Shown here piece after piece: positions 34,463-45,859 of a stretch of 64,000 bases of DNA. The translations under genes and the position numbers were made by a program. The stretch is from Diogma glabrata (Eukaryota > Arthropoda > Insecta > Diptera > Cylindrotomidae). Positions within the stretch are counted from its first letter, which is position 1; each line of letters begins with the position of its first letter. Location of the stretch: NCBI GenBank assembly GCA_963693315.1, contig OY856188.1:152077589-152141588 (forward strand). The letters run 5' to 3'. Below the pieces are notes generated by a model, which saw only the letters and a program-made list of their open reading frames with translations, was not told where the DNA came from and made no database searches.

Positions 34463-37400
34463 TGTAAAGAAGAGCTTTCTCATTGGCGAACCAATGAGAA
34501 TGGCATAGCAGGATGCGTACCTAGAGTTATTTAACGCCGTAACGACTAAAGCTCAGTCATCGTGGATTTGATAGATTGTTACCTGCTGCTTCAACACAAA
34601 TACCGAAATGTACGCAAATTACGTGAATAAACAGAAGTGGAAACAAAACGAATGGAAAAATGAAACTCTGGCGACCCCTTTTGCGAAAGAACCACTATCC
34701 GCGCGTCCAACCCCCACAATCATTCCCATACGCCCTCACACTCACGCTACATACATGCTAACATTCACCCACACACTCAGACTGCGAAGCAAGACAATTA
34801 AGCTCAAAGACCCACAGCCAGTACCGCAAATGGTAGTAATCAAACACAAGTTGTATTGCTGTCATCTGATCACTATGATACAGCTTGTACGCCACTACCA
34901 TTGCTGGTAAACCGAGAATCAAATCTTAGAGCACGGGAGAACGTCACACGCTATATTGAAAGTCTTTATTATTTATTTCCCTTTTTCTTTATTAATAACA
35001 TTTTCAAAAATGTTTGAACCCATACGAAATTACCAAAGAAAATTATTTACAGCTCCAAAAAAAATTGAAATTTTTATTCGTAAGTTAAATAAATTTTTCC
35101 AAACTAATTTAATTAAATACCTGTAGTTTACAGTTGGCTAATGTATAATACGGTTAATAAACATAAAACATGACAAGAATTTGTTTTTTTTTTGTTTATT
35201 TGGTTTTCATATTGTTTGGGATTGATTTTTAATAAAAATATAAATTAATAAATTTAGGTAATACAATTCAATATAATAAAAAAAACGGTATTTGGAAAAC
35301 GAGATATTACCTCGGAGCAAAACATATTTCGATTATAAACATTTCCAAATTAGACTGAATGTGTCTCGCTACTAGCATCGCCAACTCTCACACACACGCA
35401 ACGACAAGCAAGCCCCCATTCATTCACTTGTACACCCTTTCACGCGCATTCACCCTTCTACGCTAGAGAAAAAGTAATTAAAATAAACAAAGTTCACTCA
35501 CCCCATGATTAAATCCTCCCGGCTTCAACGTCTTAAGGTCTTAGCCCTCCATCCGCAGCGAGAAATCCCAGCAGGTAAGTAGAAATGTTGAGTTGAAATA
35601 TGGCAGTATTCTTATATGAAAGTAGCGTTGCAATATGTTTGAAATACGGTAGTAGTAGCAAAAATTATATATAACTGTTGCGCTGAAATACGGTTGAATC
35701 AAATACTAGTGGATGACGGTATAATAACTGGTATAAAAATTAATATTGTTGAAAACGGTGAATATGGATGCAAGTTGAGTGATGGTAGTAATATGTAACT
35801 TATAAATCATGCAATGGTAGATGAATGCAAAACAGTTGGCATGCAAAATTTATAATATTGGTGAACACAGTAAATATAGATGAACGCAAAGCGACTGTAG
35901 TGATGTAAAAACTATGGTTGCAAGCAATGATGAATGAATGTTGAACAGCTGGGATGTACAATTTATAATATGGCTAAATACTGTGAATGTTGATGAACGA
36001 TGAGCGGCTGTAGTGATGTAAAAACTATGGTTGCAAGCAATGATGAATGAATGTTGAACAGCTGGGATGTACAATTTATAATATGGCTAAATACTGTGAA
36101 TGTTGATAAACGATGAGCGACTGTAGTAATACAAGAACTAGTGTCTCAAGCAATGATGAATGACTGTAGAATAGCTAGTATATATAACCCACAATTTAGT
36201 TGAATGCGGTGCCTATGGGTGAGCGGTGAGCAACTGTAGCAATACAGCAATTATTGTTTCAAGCAATGAACAATGGATGTATAACAGCGGGCATGTAAAC
36301 TTGATAATATTGTTGAAAAGCATTATTAATAAACGGATTATTCAGTATAACCATCGAACGGTAGATATGGTACACTATTTGTTAACGGGTTTTAGGTAAA
36401 TTCATCCAAAGTTGTTGACATAGCTTTGTTACCGATATCGATGTTACTGTTGTACAATGCGACTTCCCAAGCAAGTTATATTCAAATATTTAATAAACAA
36501 AATGTTATACTCACTGCTAATGGTGACCGTATAGTTATCGACTGATGATCATGATTCACAGCCAGAAAGAAAATTGACTTAGGCAAACTCCAATTGACTT
36601 ACAAAAAGCGATTACAATGCTAACATTTCGTATTTGACAAGAAAAAACTCGCTGTGTCGAACACGTCACAATCTTTTGTCAATCAACGGAATTCATATTA
36701 TAATACGGTCGGTATAATGAAGTCACTCAAGCAACCACACTTAATCTGTTTTCAGAAATCAAATTCTAACTGTTTACATAGACAAACAAATAATGATTTT
36801 CTTCTTTTATATTCATTGATTAAAGTTATATTACCATATTTTAACAATTCTTTTTTTTTTTAATTTACTAACACTACAAAATTTAGCTAAACATTGAATT
36901 AAACTACCAAATATATAATTTAATTAGGCAAAAAACATTTTTCTAACAACTATTATAATTAAAAAGGAATATTTCAATCCTAGTTATGGATTTTAAACCC
37001 GGAAAAATAAAAAAATGCACAACTTTCAAGCATTGATTAGACTCAATGAAATTGACAGCACAAAACATTATATTCCAATCAGAAAATAAGAGAGAAAAGA
37101 TCGTATAGTCATTGCTTTTATAGTAATTTTAATATCGAAAATATCGCTCCCAATTTCGTAGTAGGGGAAATGTTAGTACATTTTCCGTAAGAAAAAAAAT
37201 ACTGTAACAATCAATGTAATACATAAAATTGTAAGATAATTTCACGAAATAAGTTATTTCCAACGCATTTGGATGAAACATTAAAATGGATTAAACGTAA
37301 GTTTAACCGATTTTATGATGTTTATGTATTATGAAATAATACCTTACAACAGTATTACAGTAAAATTTAGATCTATAACGGAAAGTGAAATTGTTAACAA

Positions 37401-37842
37401 CAACTATATACGAAATACAATATTCTTTCTTTTTTTAAGACAATGACGCAACTGATTGTAAAATAATAGTTTTTTTAAATATTGAGACGTTTGGACAAAT
37501 ATGCACAGCTGTTTGAGGCTTGAAAACATTTTAGAGCAACTACGGTTAAGGTCCGGAGGATTCAAATTTTGGTAGTACGGTGAAATAACGCTGGTGAAAA
37601 CGCAGTGTGAACCAATAATAGGACATTGTAAAGAAAATACCATTGTTAATGGCTTTATGCTAAGAACAAATTTATGTAACGGAAACTATATGAAAATAGG
37701 ACTATAGATTGTGGATGAATGAGAAACTATTATGAACTACGTGTGGTAAGCAAAATTGTGAATTATGAGACATACACAAACAGACATTATATAAATCGGG
37801 AACTCTACTGCTCTACGGTTTCATACTCCAGTCTACATAACA
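34463..37842 (-). repeat. 5' LTR of gypsy element 1 (3380 bp)
   Basis: Counterpart of 7313-10689. The splice-donor-like ACTCACCCCATGAT block is at about 35496-35509, and the 113-bp minisatellite begins near 35880. Differences from the 3' LTR include TGTAAAG/TGTAATG at the edge, CTTCATA/GCTACAT near 34747, and an extra ACATACAC near 37769. I see no convincing TATA box. Confidence 0.93.
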
Positions 37843-37975
37843 ATTTAAGTAACAAAGAAGTAAATTTTATTCTTCAAACATGGCGATCTCAAAAAGTACC
37901 TTTTTGTTTCTTTCATGTTTTAGGTAGGTTTCATATAAAAATCTACCTACTGGAATGTACTTCATCTCGGAATTT
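37843..37975 (-). repeat. Dispersed hairpin repeat, copy 3, between two LTR starts
   Basis: After the ATTT duplication this 133-bp spacer carries, on the minus strand, CCGAGATGAAG, a near-perfect hairpin (AGGTAGATTTTTATATGAAA and ACCTACCT, 37922-37948), and an unrelated tail. It is the only DNA separating the start of the minus-strand element 1 LTR from the start of the plus-strand element 2 LTR. Confidence 0.6.
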
Positions 37976-38500
37976 TGTTATGTAGACTGGAAAACGATGT
38001 CGTAGTTCTGTAAGTTTCCCCGATTCATAAATTCTCTGCTTCCTCATATATCCCAGATTTATAAACGTGAACTCAATCTTGCTGGAAAATTGCTTTATTA
38101 AACCTAATTGCACGATTAAAGCTAACTGATACTAAATGGAGGCTGATCAGAGTTGACCGGCTTAACTCACACTTGAGTTTAAGAAATAGAGCATGAATGC
38201 AAAATTCCGCTTTTCATTTTGTCATTTCTGGGAATTGTGATCGACTGAGATACAATCTTTCCTTTTTCTGCCTAATTTATAATCATCTATTCATATAGTT
38301 TCCGTTATACATGTTTGTTCTTCTCATCAAAATAATAATTTTTATGTGCAATACACTAATATTGGTTCACACTGCGTTTTCACCTGCTTAGCTTCGTCAT
38401 GCTACATGAAGTCAAATTCTCCGGGAATTCTCTAACCATAACTGCTTTAAATGTATTCAAACCTTAAATAGCTGTGCACATTTGTCAATTCGTTTTGCTC
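37976..38500 (+). repeat. Element 2 LTR, 5' portion
   Basis: It matches the reverse complement of the element 1 LTR start in patches: TGTTATGTAGACTGG, CCCCGATTCATAAAT, ATAGTTTCCGTTA near 38297, TATTGGTTCACACTGCG near 38370, and AGCTGTGCACATTTGTC near 38470. Similarity fades after about 38500. The ATTT preceding it (37972-37975) could be a target duplication, but its partner is out of view. Confidence 0.75.
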
Positions 38501-38879
38501 TTTTCACATGCGTACTCGTCAGATTCTCGTAATAGTATGGAATACCAAGTACTGGTTAAGTCTGGACTTGATTTGTGGTAAGACTACTGACTATGATCAA
38601 ATTATCCGATTTGGTTTAATAAAATAAAACACCAAATTGATTGAGCCAAACAAATAACTCATTGTATCGGTTGTTCAGTTTCCTTAATTTATGCTAATGT
38701 TAATAACATTTCCTCCTAAATGTTTGTAAATGATGCCTCTATTTGAAATGTTTTCGCGTTTCTCTTAATAACGAATTTCAGATGTTAATTCTCCAAAAAG
38801 GAGAAAAGCAATAACGATTCGATCGTATTCATGATTATAAATAGCGGTGTAAATCTGATGAATCTCTCTTACATTTTTG

Positions 38880-39330
38880 TAGTCTCCCAGCAAACGTGTC
38901 TTGAGTAACACATGCAAGACAAACTCAAGACATGGTGTAGTAACAAACCCAAGACGTTCAAAAGACAGCTCCATGTATTTGGGACTCAGACTCTTCAAAG
39001 ACTTGTTGGTTGGTTGTTGTTGTTAACATGACTGGTACCCGTCTTATGTAACGTGTCTGAAATTCGTCTGATGTAACATGTTAGGTAGTCGTCGTTGGTC
39101 ACATATCTAGTGATTGTCTTTTGTAACATGTTTGGTAGTTGTCTTACGTAACATGTCTTGCATCAATCGCTAGTAACATAATTGGTTATCGTCTTAGATA
39201 ACAAGTTTGGTAGTCGTCTTATGATACATGTATCGACTTCGTCTTATGTAACATGTCCAGTGTTTGTGATTGGTAACATAACTGGTGTTCGTCAATATTA
39301 TGATTGTCTGAGGTAACAGGTTTGGAGTGT
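38880..39330. repeat. Degenerate short tandem repeats (TAACATGTCT type)
   Basis: The phrase GTCTTATGTAACATGT and variants recur about every 28-35 bases, ten or so times, in 39010-39320. The flank at 38905 has AAGACAAACTCAAGACA, which returns at about 42809 with further AAGACATGTT copies to 42960. This looks like subterminal repeats of a decayed DNA transposon; the family is not recognised. Confidence 0.5.
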
Positions 39331-39400
39331 CTCTTGGAAGTATTTTTTTTATAAATGAAAAACTTTTAATAATTTTTTAAAAAATAAAGAACTATAATAT

Positions 39401-39865
39401 ATCATTTAAAAATGTAAATCACAAAATACAAAGTTACACCCATAAATTCTTAATTTGGGATTAAATTCAATTTGTACTTAAAAATATCTAATATAATAAA
39501 TACAAAAATTATAAAATAATTCAATATAAAATAATATAATAATATAAAATAATTCAATATAATTCAGTCTCATTAAATTCAACAAATCTTATTCTCTAAT
39601 GATAAATAAAAATTTCAAAAATAATATCATTTAAAAATGTAAATCACAAAATAAAAAATATTGCACCCATAAATTCTTAATTTGGGATTAAATTCAATTT
39701 GTACTTAAAAATATCTAATATAATAAATGCAAAAAATATAAAATAATATAAATAATCAATGTAAAATAATATAATAATATAAAATAATTCAATATAATTC
39801 AGTCTCATTAAATTCAACAAATCTTATTCTCTAATGATAAATAAAAATTTCAAAAATACTATAAT
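39401..39865. repeat. Tandem duplication, about 225-bp unit
   Basis: The stretch starting ATCATTTAAAAATGTAAATC near 39401 is repeated from about 39626, including CACCCATAAATTCTTAATTT and GTCTCATTAAATTCAACAAA, with only small differences. It is AT-rich and non-coding. Confidence 0.8.
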
Positions 39866-39980
39866 AATATATACATAAATTTACAAAATAGTCGGAGCGG
39901 TTTGTCTAGCGCGACTTCTTCTTCGATTCTCTCTATTATGAGCATCGAAGATTTGCTTTTTTATAGATGTCTCATAATCT

Positions 39981-40180
39981 NNNNNNNNNNNNNNNNNNNN
40001 NNNNNNNNNNNNNNNNNNNNNNNNNNNNNNNNNNNNNNNNNNNNNNNNNNNNNNNNNNNNNNNNNNNNNNNNNNNNNNNNNNNNNNNNNNNNNNNNNNNN
40101 NNNNNNNNNNNNNNNNNNNNNNNNNNNNNNNNNNNNNNNNNNNNNNNNNNNNNNNNNNNNNNNNNNNNNNNNNNNNNNNN
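39981..40180. other. Assembly gap, 200 N
   Basis: Exactly 200 N bases, a scaffold gap of conventional size, so its true length is unknown. The reading frames crossing it are meaningless. Confidence 0.99.
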
Positions 40181-40239
40181 CTTATATATAATAAGTTTTG
40201 TTTAGCTTATTTTTATACAAAAATTTTATTGTTTGTAGC

Positions 40240-40345
40240 CAATTTGTAATATTTTAATTTATTTATTAATTATTAACCTTACGTTTCGAACAAATTTCTT
40301 GTTCATTTTCAAAGGCTTTCAACGGCAACGACCGATTCACAGATT
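40240..40345. mobile_element. Possible Penelope-like element terminus
   Basis: The phrase TTACGTTTCGAACAAATTTC followed by TTGTTCATTTTCAAAGGC resembles the terminal motif (ACGTTTCGAA...TTCATTTTCAAAG) that I associate with Penelope-like retroelements. No reverse transcriptase or GIY-YIG coding is present. The match rests on memory of the motif only. Confidence 0.3.
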
Positions 40346-40486
40346 CTCAGACCTTCCCTATATATATATTGTTATATATATCGTTGCCATTCGTTAGCCC
40401 TTTTTTTGTAAGCCTGCCATTCGTAAACCCTTCTTACGAATAAGCTCAAACTTCACAAACTATAAGATGAGATCATAACATGCAAC

Positions 40487-40543
<57 letters not shown>
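40487..40543. repeat. (TA)n microsatellite
   Basis: About 57 bases of TA dinucleotide directly left of the foldback element. A shorter TA tract lies on its right (41268-41287). Confidence 0.95.
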
Positions 40544-40544
<1 letters not shown>

Positions 40545-40546
<2 letters not shown>

Positions 40547-41235
40547 AGACGCCCCCTGGAAAAATTCTTTGTGGCCAAAAACCACAACGGCACTATTTTT
40601 TTTTTTTAAGTCAAAAGAACACGTGCCGCAAAATAATCGAAGTTTATTTTTTGATAAAATTGTTAATATCTCATAAAATATGCAGATGTCAAAAAAAATC
40701 ACATAAACTTTTTTGTAGGAAATTTAATTCTCTACCAAAAAGGTCCAAGTCATTTTTTTCCTAAAACCTATATTTCTGATGATATTTTGAAATAAAACTT
40801 GAAATTCTTCGAAACTCGTAAAACCAAATGATGAAAATTTCGACGAAAAAGTACTACTTTTGATTTTTTTTTGTCACGATTATTTTTTATACATTTCATT
40901 CTATAGCATAAGAAGAAAATTAGGACTTTTTCGTCATCTTTATTTTTTGTTTTTTGAAAATTACGAAAACTTACAAGTTCATTTTCAACCTTGGACCTTT
41001 GGACCTTTTTTGGACCATTTTGGACCTTTTTTGAAGAAAATTAAATTTCCTACAAAAAAGATTATGTAATTTTTTTTGACATCTGCATATTTTATGAGAT
41101 ATTTGAAAAAATCTACGAATTTTTAAAAAAATCAACTTCGACGATTTTGCGGCACGTGTTCATTTGATTTAAAAAAAAAAAAATAGTGCCATTGTGGTTT
41201 TTTGACCATAAAGAATTTTTCTAGGGGGCGTCTCG
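40545..41235. mobile_element. Foldback/MITE with arms over 200 bp
   Basis: The left end CGAGACGCCCCCTGGAAAAA and the reverse of the right end, CGAGACGCCCCCTAGAAAAA, begin long imperfect inverted arms (about 40545-40750 and 41022-41235). They share ATGCAGATGTCAAAAAAAAT, GCGGCACGTGTTC-type blocks and TTTTTTGTAGGAAATTTAAT. The central 270 bp is unrelated and non-coding. No transposase is present. A target duplication is obscured by TA repeats, so the superfamily is undetermined. Confidence 0.8.
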
Positions 41236-41289
41236 GAAAATTTAGTTTTTAACGACCAGTCTAATATATGTATATATATATATATATGT

Positions 41290-41396
41290 TTTTCCGTCTC
41301 CGCTTATCATATATAGTCGTTTGGCACCAAAACTTTTCCGAAATTCCGAGATGACGGACATTGTAATAGGTAGATTTTTATATGAAATCTACCTAA
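41290..41396 (+). repeat. Dispersed hairpin-ended repeat, copy 2
   Basis: It contains CGTCTCCGCTTATCATATAT, AATTCCGAGATGA and the perfect 10-bp stem AGGTAGATTT / AAATCTACCT (41368-41394). It follows a TA tract, as copy 1 does. Confidence 0.6.
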
Positions 41397-41443
41397 AACC
41401 TGCTTTAGTAAGTAGTTTAAATTCAATTATTTTAAAATAATAC

Positions 41444-42100
41444 TCATGCAATTGTTTTTAATTTAACGGATAATGTTTTATTCACCTTGTTGGATTCATC
41501 ATGTCTTAATCGATACATTTTGCCTGTAGTTGTTATAGGATCAACTTTTGTCAACACTTCCTTTTCATAAATAGTTAATATATCTGTCAATAAGGGGTAT
41601 TTGAAAAAGAAGAAAGTCCATGTGATGCCGAGATACTTATGCGCACAAAATTCTCTTCTATTGTTAGTACACAGCCTAACCACCACTTATCTGAATATTG
41701 TCATGTAACAAAGCTAACTACTCCATTGATGTCCAGATCTTCACTAGCGTGCTCCTCAGATGAAACTTTTAAACTTGATTCTACTGAAAATGACAAACTC
41801 GTCAAACTCGTTTTACCAAAAGCCGAGAGTCATTTTGTGGAATGTAACAGTGAAACTTTTGTGTGCTTTTAAATGTCTTTCGTGTTTCGAGACTGCTCTT
41901 CAAGATTATATCAAGATTTTTCCACCTTATGCTCTACATTAGTAGTATACATAAACTTTATGTTGACTATATTTTCATTGGCCCAGTTATACAATTCACG
42001 AGGAGTCATTATTTGTTCGTTATACACCATCCGTAAACTGACCAAGGCAGTTAATCTTGAGATATTTAAACTAAACAGGTAAGCTCCAAAATGATGATAT
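41444..42100 (-). pseudogene. Broken minus-strand gene relic (DKWW...GC module)
   Basis: On the minus strand one segment reads ISRLTALVSLRMVYNEQIMT followed by ELYNWANENIVNIKF (about 42070-41960). After stops, YSDKWWLGCVL (about 41705-41670) and KEVLTKVDPITTTGKMYRL (about 41575-41515) follow. The last two resemble a module seen in many uncharacterised animal proteins of probable transposon origin: a (D/G)xWWIGxV strand, then a C-terminal xPxxTTxTGRxYxL. I recall the pattern only and cannot name a family. At least two stops and a frameshift separate the pieces, so it is decayed. It overlaps a plus-strand exon candidate; only one reading can be right. Confidence 0.4.
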
Positions 42101-42753
42101 TCCAAAATTTTGAAAATTAATTACACAAAAACGTAAAGAGATAAAAAAAATTTGAAAATCGTATTTTACTTGTATATTCATGGAGAACAATTTCTGTGAG
42201 TTTCATAAAAATCTAAAATGGTCAGGTTGAAATTTAAAGTTTTTTGATTGGCTTGACATTCCATTTCCATGACATTACAAATTTAGGAAGCATGTATATT
42301 TAATAAACATCTCTGCCCAAAAATAAAAACAATATCCTAATAAAAGTCTTCTGCTAAAAACTATATAAAAGCCCTTAACACAGACTGAAGTCTTAATATC
42401 TCAGAGCCTATTTACTACTATTAACATTTTATAAAATTTCATTTTTGATAACTGCTAAATATTTTTCACACAGGAATAAACAGCATCTTCAAGAAGAGGA
42501 CTCTCGCTCAAATGCGATAGATGATATTTTTTGTAATAATAATAATAATAATCATAATAATAATAACAATGTATATTTAAATGGTAGAATAATAGGTAGA
42601 CAGGAATTTTGTAGTTTTGATGACCTGATAGAGGAGGTTAGTGATGATCATAATAATATTAGTTTAGATGACTATAATTTTGAAATAGAAGAGAGTTGTG
42701 CTCTATCCCCAGATTTAAATATAAAAAACTTAGAAGTAGTTTCAGATGCATAG
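41873..42753 (+). CDS. Possible two-exon plus-strand gene fragment
   Basis: An ATG frame at 41873 reaches a good donor, AAACAG-GTAAGC, at about 42079. An acceptor, TTTTTCACACAG, ends at about 42474. Joining them keeps the frame (AG plus G gives Arg), and the second exon runs to TAG at 42753. That exon has an Asn run encoded by AAT repeats, then an acidic tail with FDDLIEEVSDD and EIEESCALSPDL. I recognise no domain. The matching splice phase supports a real exon pair, but exon 1 overlaps the minus-strand relic and has no coding signature of its own. Confidence 0.3.
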
Positions 42754-44097
42754 CGCTCTATTTAAGAAGTGGAGAATACTTGAAACGCCGGTATAAGCGG
42801 TCTTTAAAGACAAACTCAAGACAACTATAAGACATGTTAAATGTATTTGAAAATTCTACCGATTGGAACGCTGTATATCTTGCTAAGACATGTTGTTAGA
42901 ATGTTACCAAAGACAGCGTGAAGTCATGTTGCCTTCATGTTACCAATGTCGTTTGTCTCTTTTTCACATTTTAAAAGTCGTATGTTTTGCTTTTTCCCAG
43001 ATATATACAAGAGATGTTACTAAACACTTTTAACACTTTTGCTTGGTTTGTGATCGATGTGATCAAAACAAAAAATGTCGGAAAAACTTAAAAATGGTAT
43101 AAATTTACGAATTAAAGTTTAATTCTCTCGAGTTGGATACTCGCTACGGTATCCAAAGTTTTGTAACATTAGTATCCGCGACATTTAGTGCAAAACCAGT
43201 GGGAAATATTCTGTTTAATCACATCGAAGGTCGAGTTGAAGCATAACCAGGATGGTCATTTTGTTGTGTTTTATCTCTCGTTTATCACTTATTTTATCTC
43301 TTTTTGTAGAATTGTAAAAATATTGAAAAAACTCTACATACCCCCACTCACATTTCTCCTTAAAAATGAATTCAATGGAAATTCGATGAATTTGTATTTT
43401 TCTCCTTTGTAGAAACCTAAACAATTTGACATTTGGATATGATAAAAGTGTTTACGTTTTTATCATTGACAAATTTGCTAGTGATAAAAATATTTTCTTG
43501 TGTTCTTTTAAAAAAAAGTGGAATAATTTATATTTTAAATACGAAAAATGGTATGTATATCTTTTACAAACATTTTAAAGATTATTAATATATTTTTTGC
43601 ACGATCGCAGGCTGTAATTAAAGTAATTTTGTTTTAAAATAAATACATAAGTCAATTTAGTAGCACCGTGTATTATATTTAGTATTTATTTATATTTAGT
43701 ATTATATTTGTATTTAGTGGATAATGTTTCTACTTTTATGGAAACAATCCATTACAATTATATGGAAACAGTCGATTGACGGAACAACTATTGTCAGCGA
43801 TGTTGGAAGTGGGAACACAAGTTTAATTCTACCAAATCAAAGCCTTTCTGCAAATGAACGCGGAAAGAAATCAATTTTGAATGCCGATCAAAATACGAGG
43901 ACAACAAAGGATGCATGGTGTAAATAGAAATAGTGTGTAAATAGAAATAAATAAGTTTGCTTTAGAAATATACTAGGAAAAATATGTATCATTTTATTAA
44001 AAGTTACTACTTGAAATTATATTAAATAAAATGTTCCTCATTAAAACTAAATTATTTTATTTATATCCTTGAAATATAAAATACATATAATAAAAAC

Positions 44098-44640
44098 TCA
44101 AAGTAACTGAATTTTAGTTTGATTCCAAAAGTGTCTCCGTTCAACTGAAAAGAAACAATGTTAGTACATTTTAACATTTATCAAATTGATAAGTTGTTTA
44201 AGGGAAGCTTACTGTATGAGGATAGGTCAATTTCATTTGGTAATTCCGTAATGTTAACATCAAATCTATCTTGAAATACAAATGTAATTGCAAGACCTTT
44301 GGTATCAAAACGACCCGGCTCTTGCAACTCTGTGTAGGTAAGTATCTGCATTTTCTGGCATATCATAATTGAATACAATATTTACTCGTTCGATATCCAT
44401 TCCTCGTCCAAATAAATTTGTTGCAAAATACGCTGAAAAAACCAAAAATATATTAATATATTATTTTTTATAACTTAATAGATGTAGCTTCCTTTTTGAA
44501 AATCTTTAAACTGTTGATATCTTGATAATCGTTCCTCTTGCACCATTCCTCCTCTATGAATGCCGATAGCGAGGAAATTTTGTTCAGTAACAACTGTGCT
44601 AATACCATACATCTTTGAACTGATTTTACAAATATAACAA
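44098..44640 (-). pseudogene. Hel25E-like: UAP56/DDX39B (Hel25E) helicase fragment with introns
   Basis: Three minus-strand exons encode the C-terminal part of this DEAD-box mRNA-export helicase. Exon A (44490-44640) has [12 protein letters not shown], then [13 protein letters not shown] and [11 protein letters not shown]. Exon B (44213-44432) has [20 protein letters not shown] and YLHRVARAG (motifs V and VI), then TKGLAIT and [12 protein letters not shown]. Exon C (44098-44144) supplies the final IE. Intron B-C keeps a clean GTAAGC donor and TTTTCAG acceptor. Defects: one-base indels near the exon A Leu-Leu-Thr and in RAGRF (extra G), about 12 residues missing before QDRFDV, a lost GT donor after exon A, and an altered C-terminus. 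It is an intron-containing duplicate, not a processed copy. No N-terminal helicase half is seen. Confidence 0.9.
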
Positions 44641-45239
44641 CTTATATTATGATAAAACAAATATTATGATAAATAAAATGAATCTAAACACAAAATTTGA
44701 TTGTTTCCATATACTTATATATATTCCATATACTCCATATACTTATATATATATTATATACATATATTTATTTTGCGCGATTAGCTATACATATTATATA
44801 TATTTATATATCGCGATTCATAAGAATAACAATATGTATATAAATATATATAATATGTATAGCTATGTATATATGAATTATATAAATAAAGATATGTATA
44901 TATGAATATGAAGCAAAATAAAACAAACTATTTCTTCACAAATACTCACCAATATTAGATTTATCTCAAATTTAAATATTTAAACACCTAAACGTACAAA
45001 AACCAAATAACAATTTAATAATTAATTAAATATTATATTTAATTTTCACTTTATATTTTATTTAATTAGTTTATTTAGTTTAAAATGACTTTTGTAATTA
45101 AATATGACAATGTCAATGACAATATAATTGTTTGACATTTACGAAAGTTAAAAAGAGGCAAATATATATTGTTGTTTACTCATACAAATGAGCATTTATT
45201 GGAAAAGTTCATCGTAAAAATAAATTCATCAATCTAATA

Positions 45240-45859
45240 GCGTATTCTTTTGTACTGTACAGAACACGGACAAAAAGAAAACAGAATTGAAAAAATCCTC
45301 GCATAGAACATAACAAAATGTACAAAAATTCAGAGCTGGTACAATATGAAAAGAACACAATAAAAAAATTCGGAGCTAGTACAATTTAAAATAATTTTTT
45401 TGTTTTGTTTTCATTGGCATTTAGTCTAATTATATTTATATATATTATTTATTTATTACATATATTATTTATGTATTATATATAATATTTATTTAGTTTG
45501 GTTTACCTGCTAAAAGTGAAACTGCATCCATTTCGAGGTTATTATTAAACTTCACTTCTTCGCACAAATTATAATGACTGAATGCAAAACCAAAACGAAA
45601 TAAAAAAAACAAAAATATCACTTAAAAGTGTTTATAAAAAAGTAAACAAAAAATAACAAAAAAAAAATGTTCAGTACAATTTACTACACCATCGATTTTT
45701 ACGTTGCTGTTTTTCTGTACTGGGTGAGGAAATACATTGAACTATATTTACAAATGAATACGATTAAAATTCTTGTTCGGAGCTGGTACAGTACAAAAGA
45801 ATACGAGTTTTCGAAAATTCGGTACTAGAACATGTCCGGAACACTACAAAAGAATACAC
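45240..45859. mobile_element. MITE with GYGTATTCTTTTGTA ends
   Basis: Left end GCGTATTCTTTTGTACTGT and reversed right end GTGTATTCTTTTGTAGTGT match at 17 of 19 bases and are flanked by TA (45238-45239 and 45860-45861). A second copy of the motif lies inverted inside at about 45788-45808. At 620 bp with a TA target it fits a Tc1/mariner-derived MITE. It sits inside the 31-bp inverted-repeat segment. It contains a possible first exon (45507-45531, minus; MDAVSLLA then a GTAAAC donor). Confidence 0.7.

Larger units (their letters stand above)
7313..37842 (-). mobile_element. Ty3/gypsy provirus with RING-Gag (element 1), two nested insertions
   Basis: Near-identical 3.4-kb LTRs bound this element at 7313-10689 and 34463-37842, with TG...CA ends and the 4-bp target duplication ATTT at 7309-7312 and 37843-37846. 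Read on the minus strand the order is 5' LTR, tRNA-Lys primer site, long leader, gag, pol (protease, RT, RNase H, integrase), 3' untranslated region, 3' LTR. A BEL/Pao element interrupts integrase and a solo LTR interrupts gag. Removing both (about 15.6 kb with their duplications) leaves about 15.0 kb, which is large for an insect gypsy element. Pol carries two in-frame stops and gag one, so it is not autonomous now. No env-like frame is seen between integrase and the 3' LTR. Confidence 0.95.

Noticed and set aside
39902..40249. Frames crossing the N run
   Set aside because: They exist only because N bases contain no stops.
43724..43927. 67-codon plus-strand frame
   Set aside because: It has no recognisable domain or splice signals, and lies in AT-rich interior of the inverted-repeat segment.
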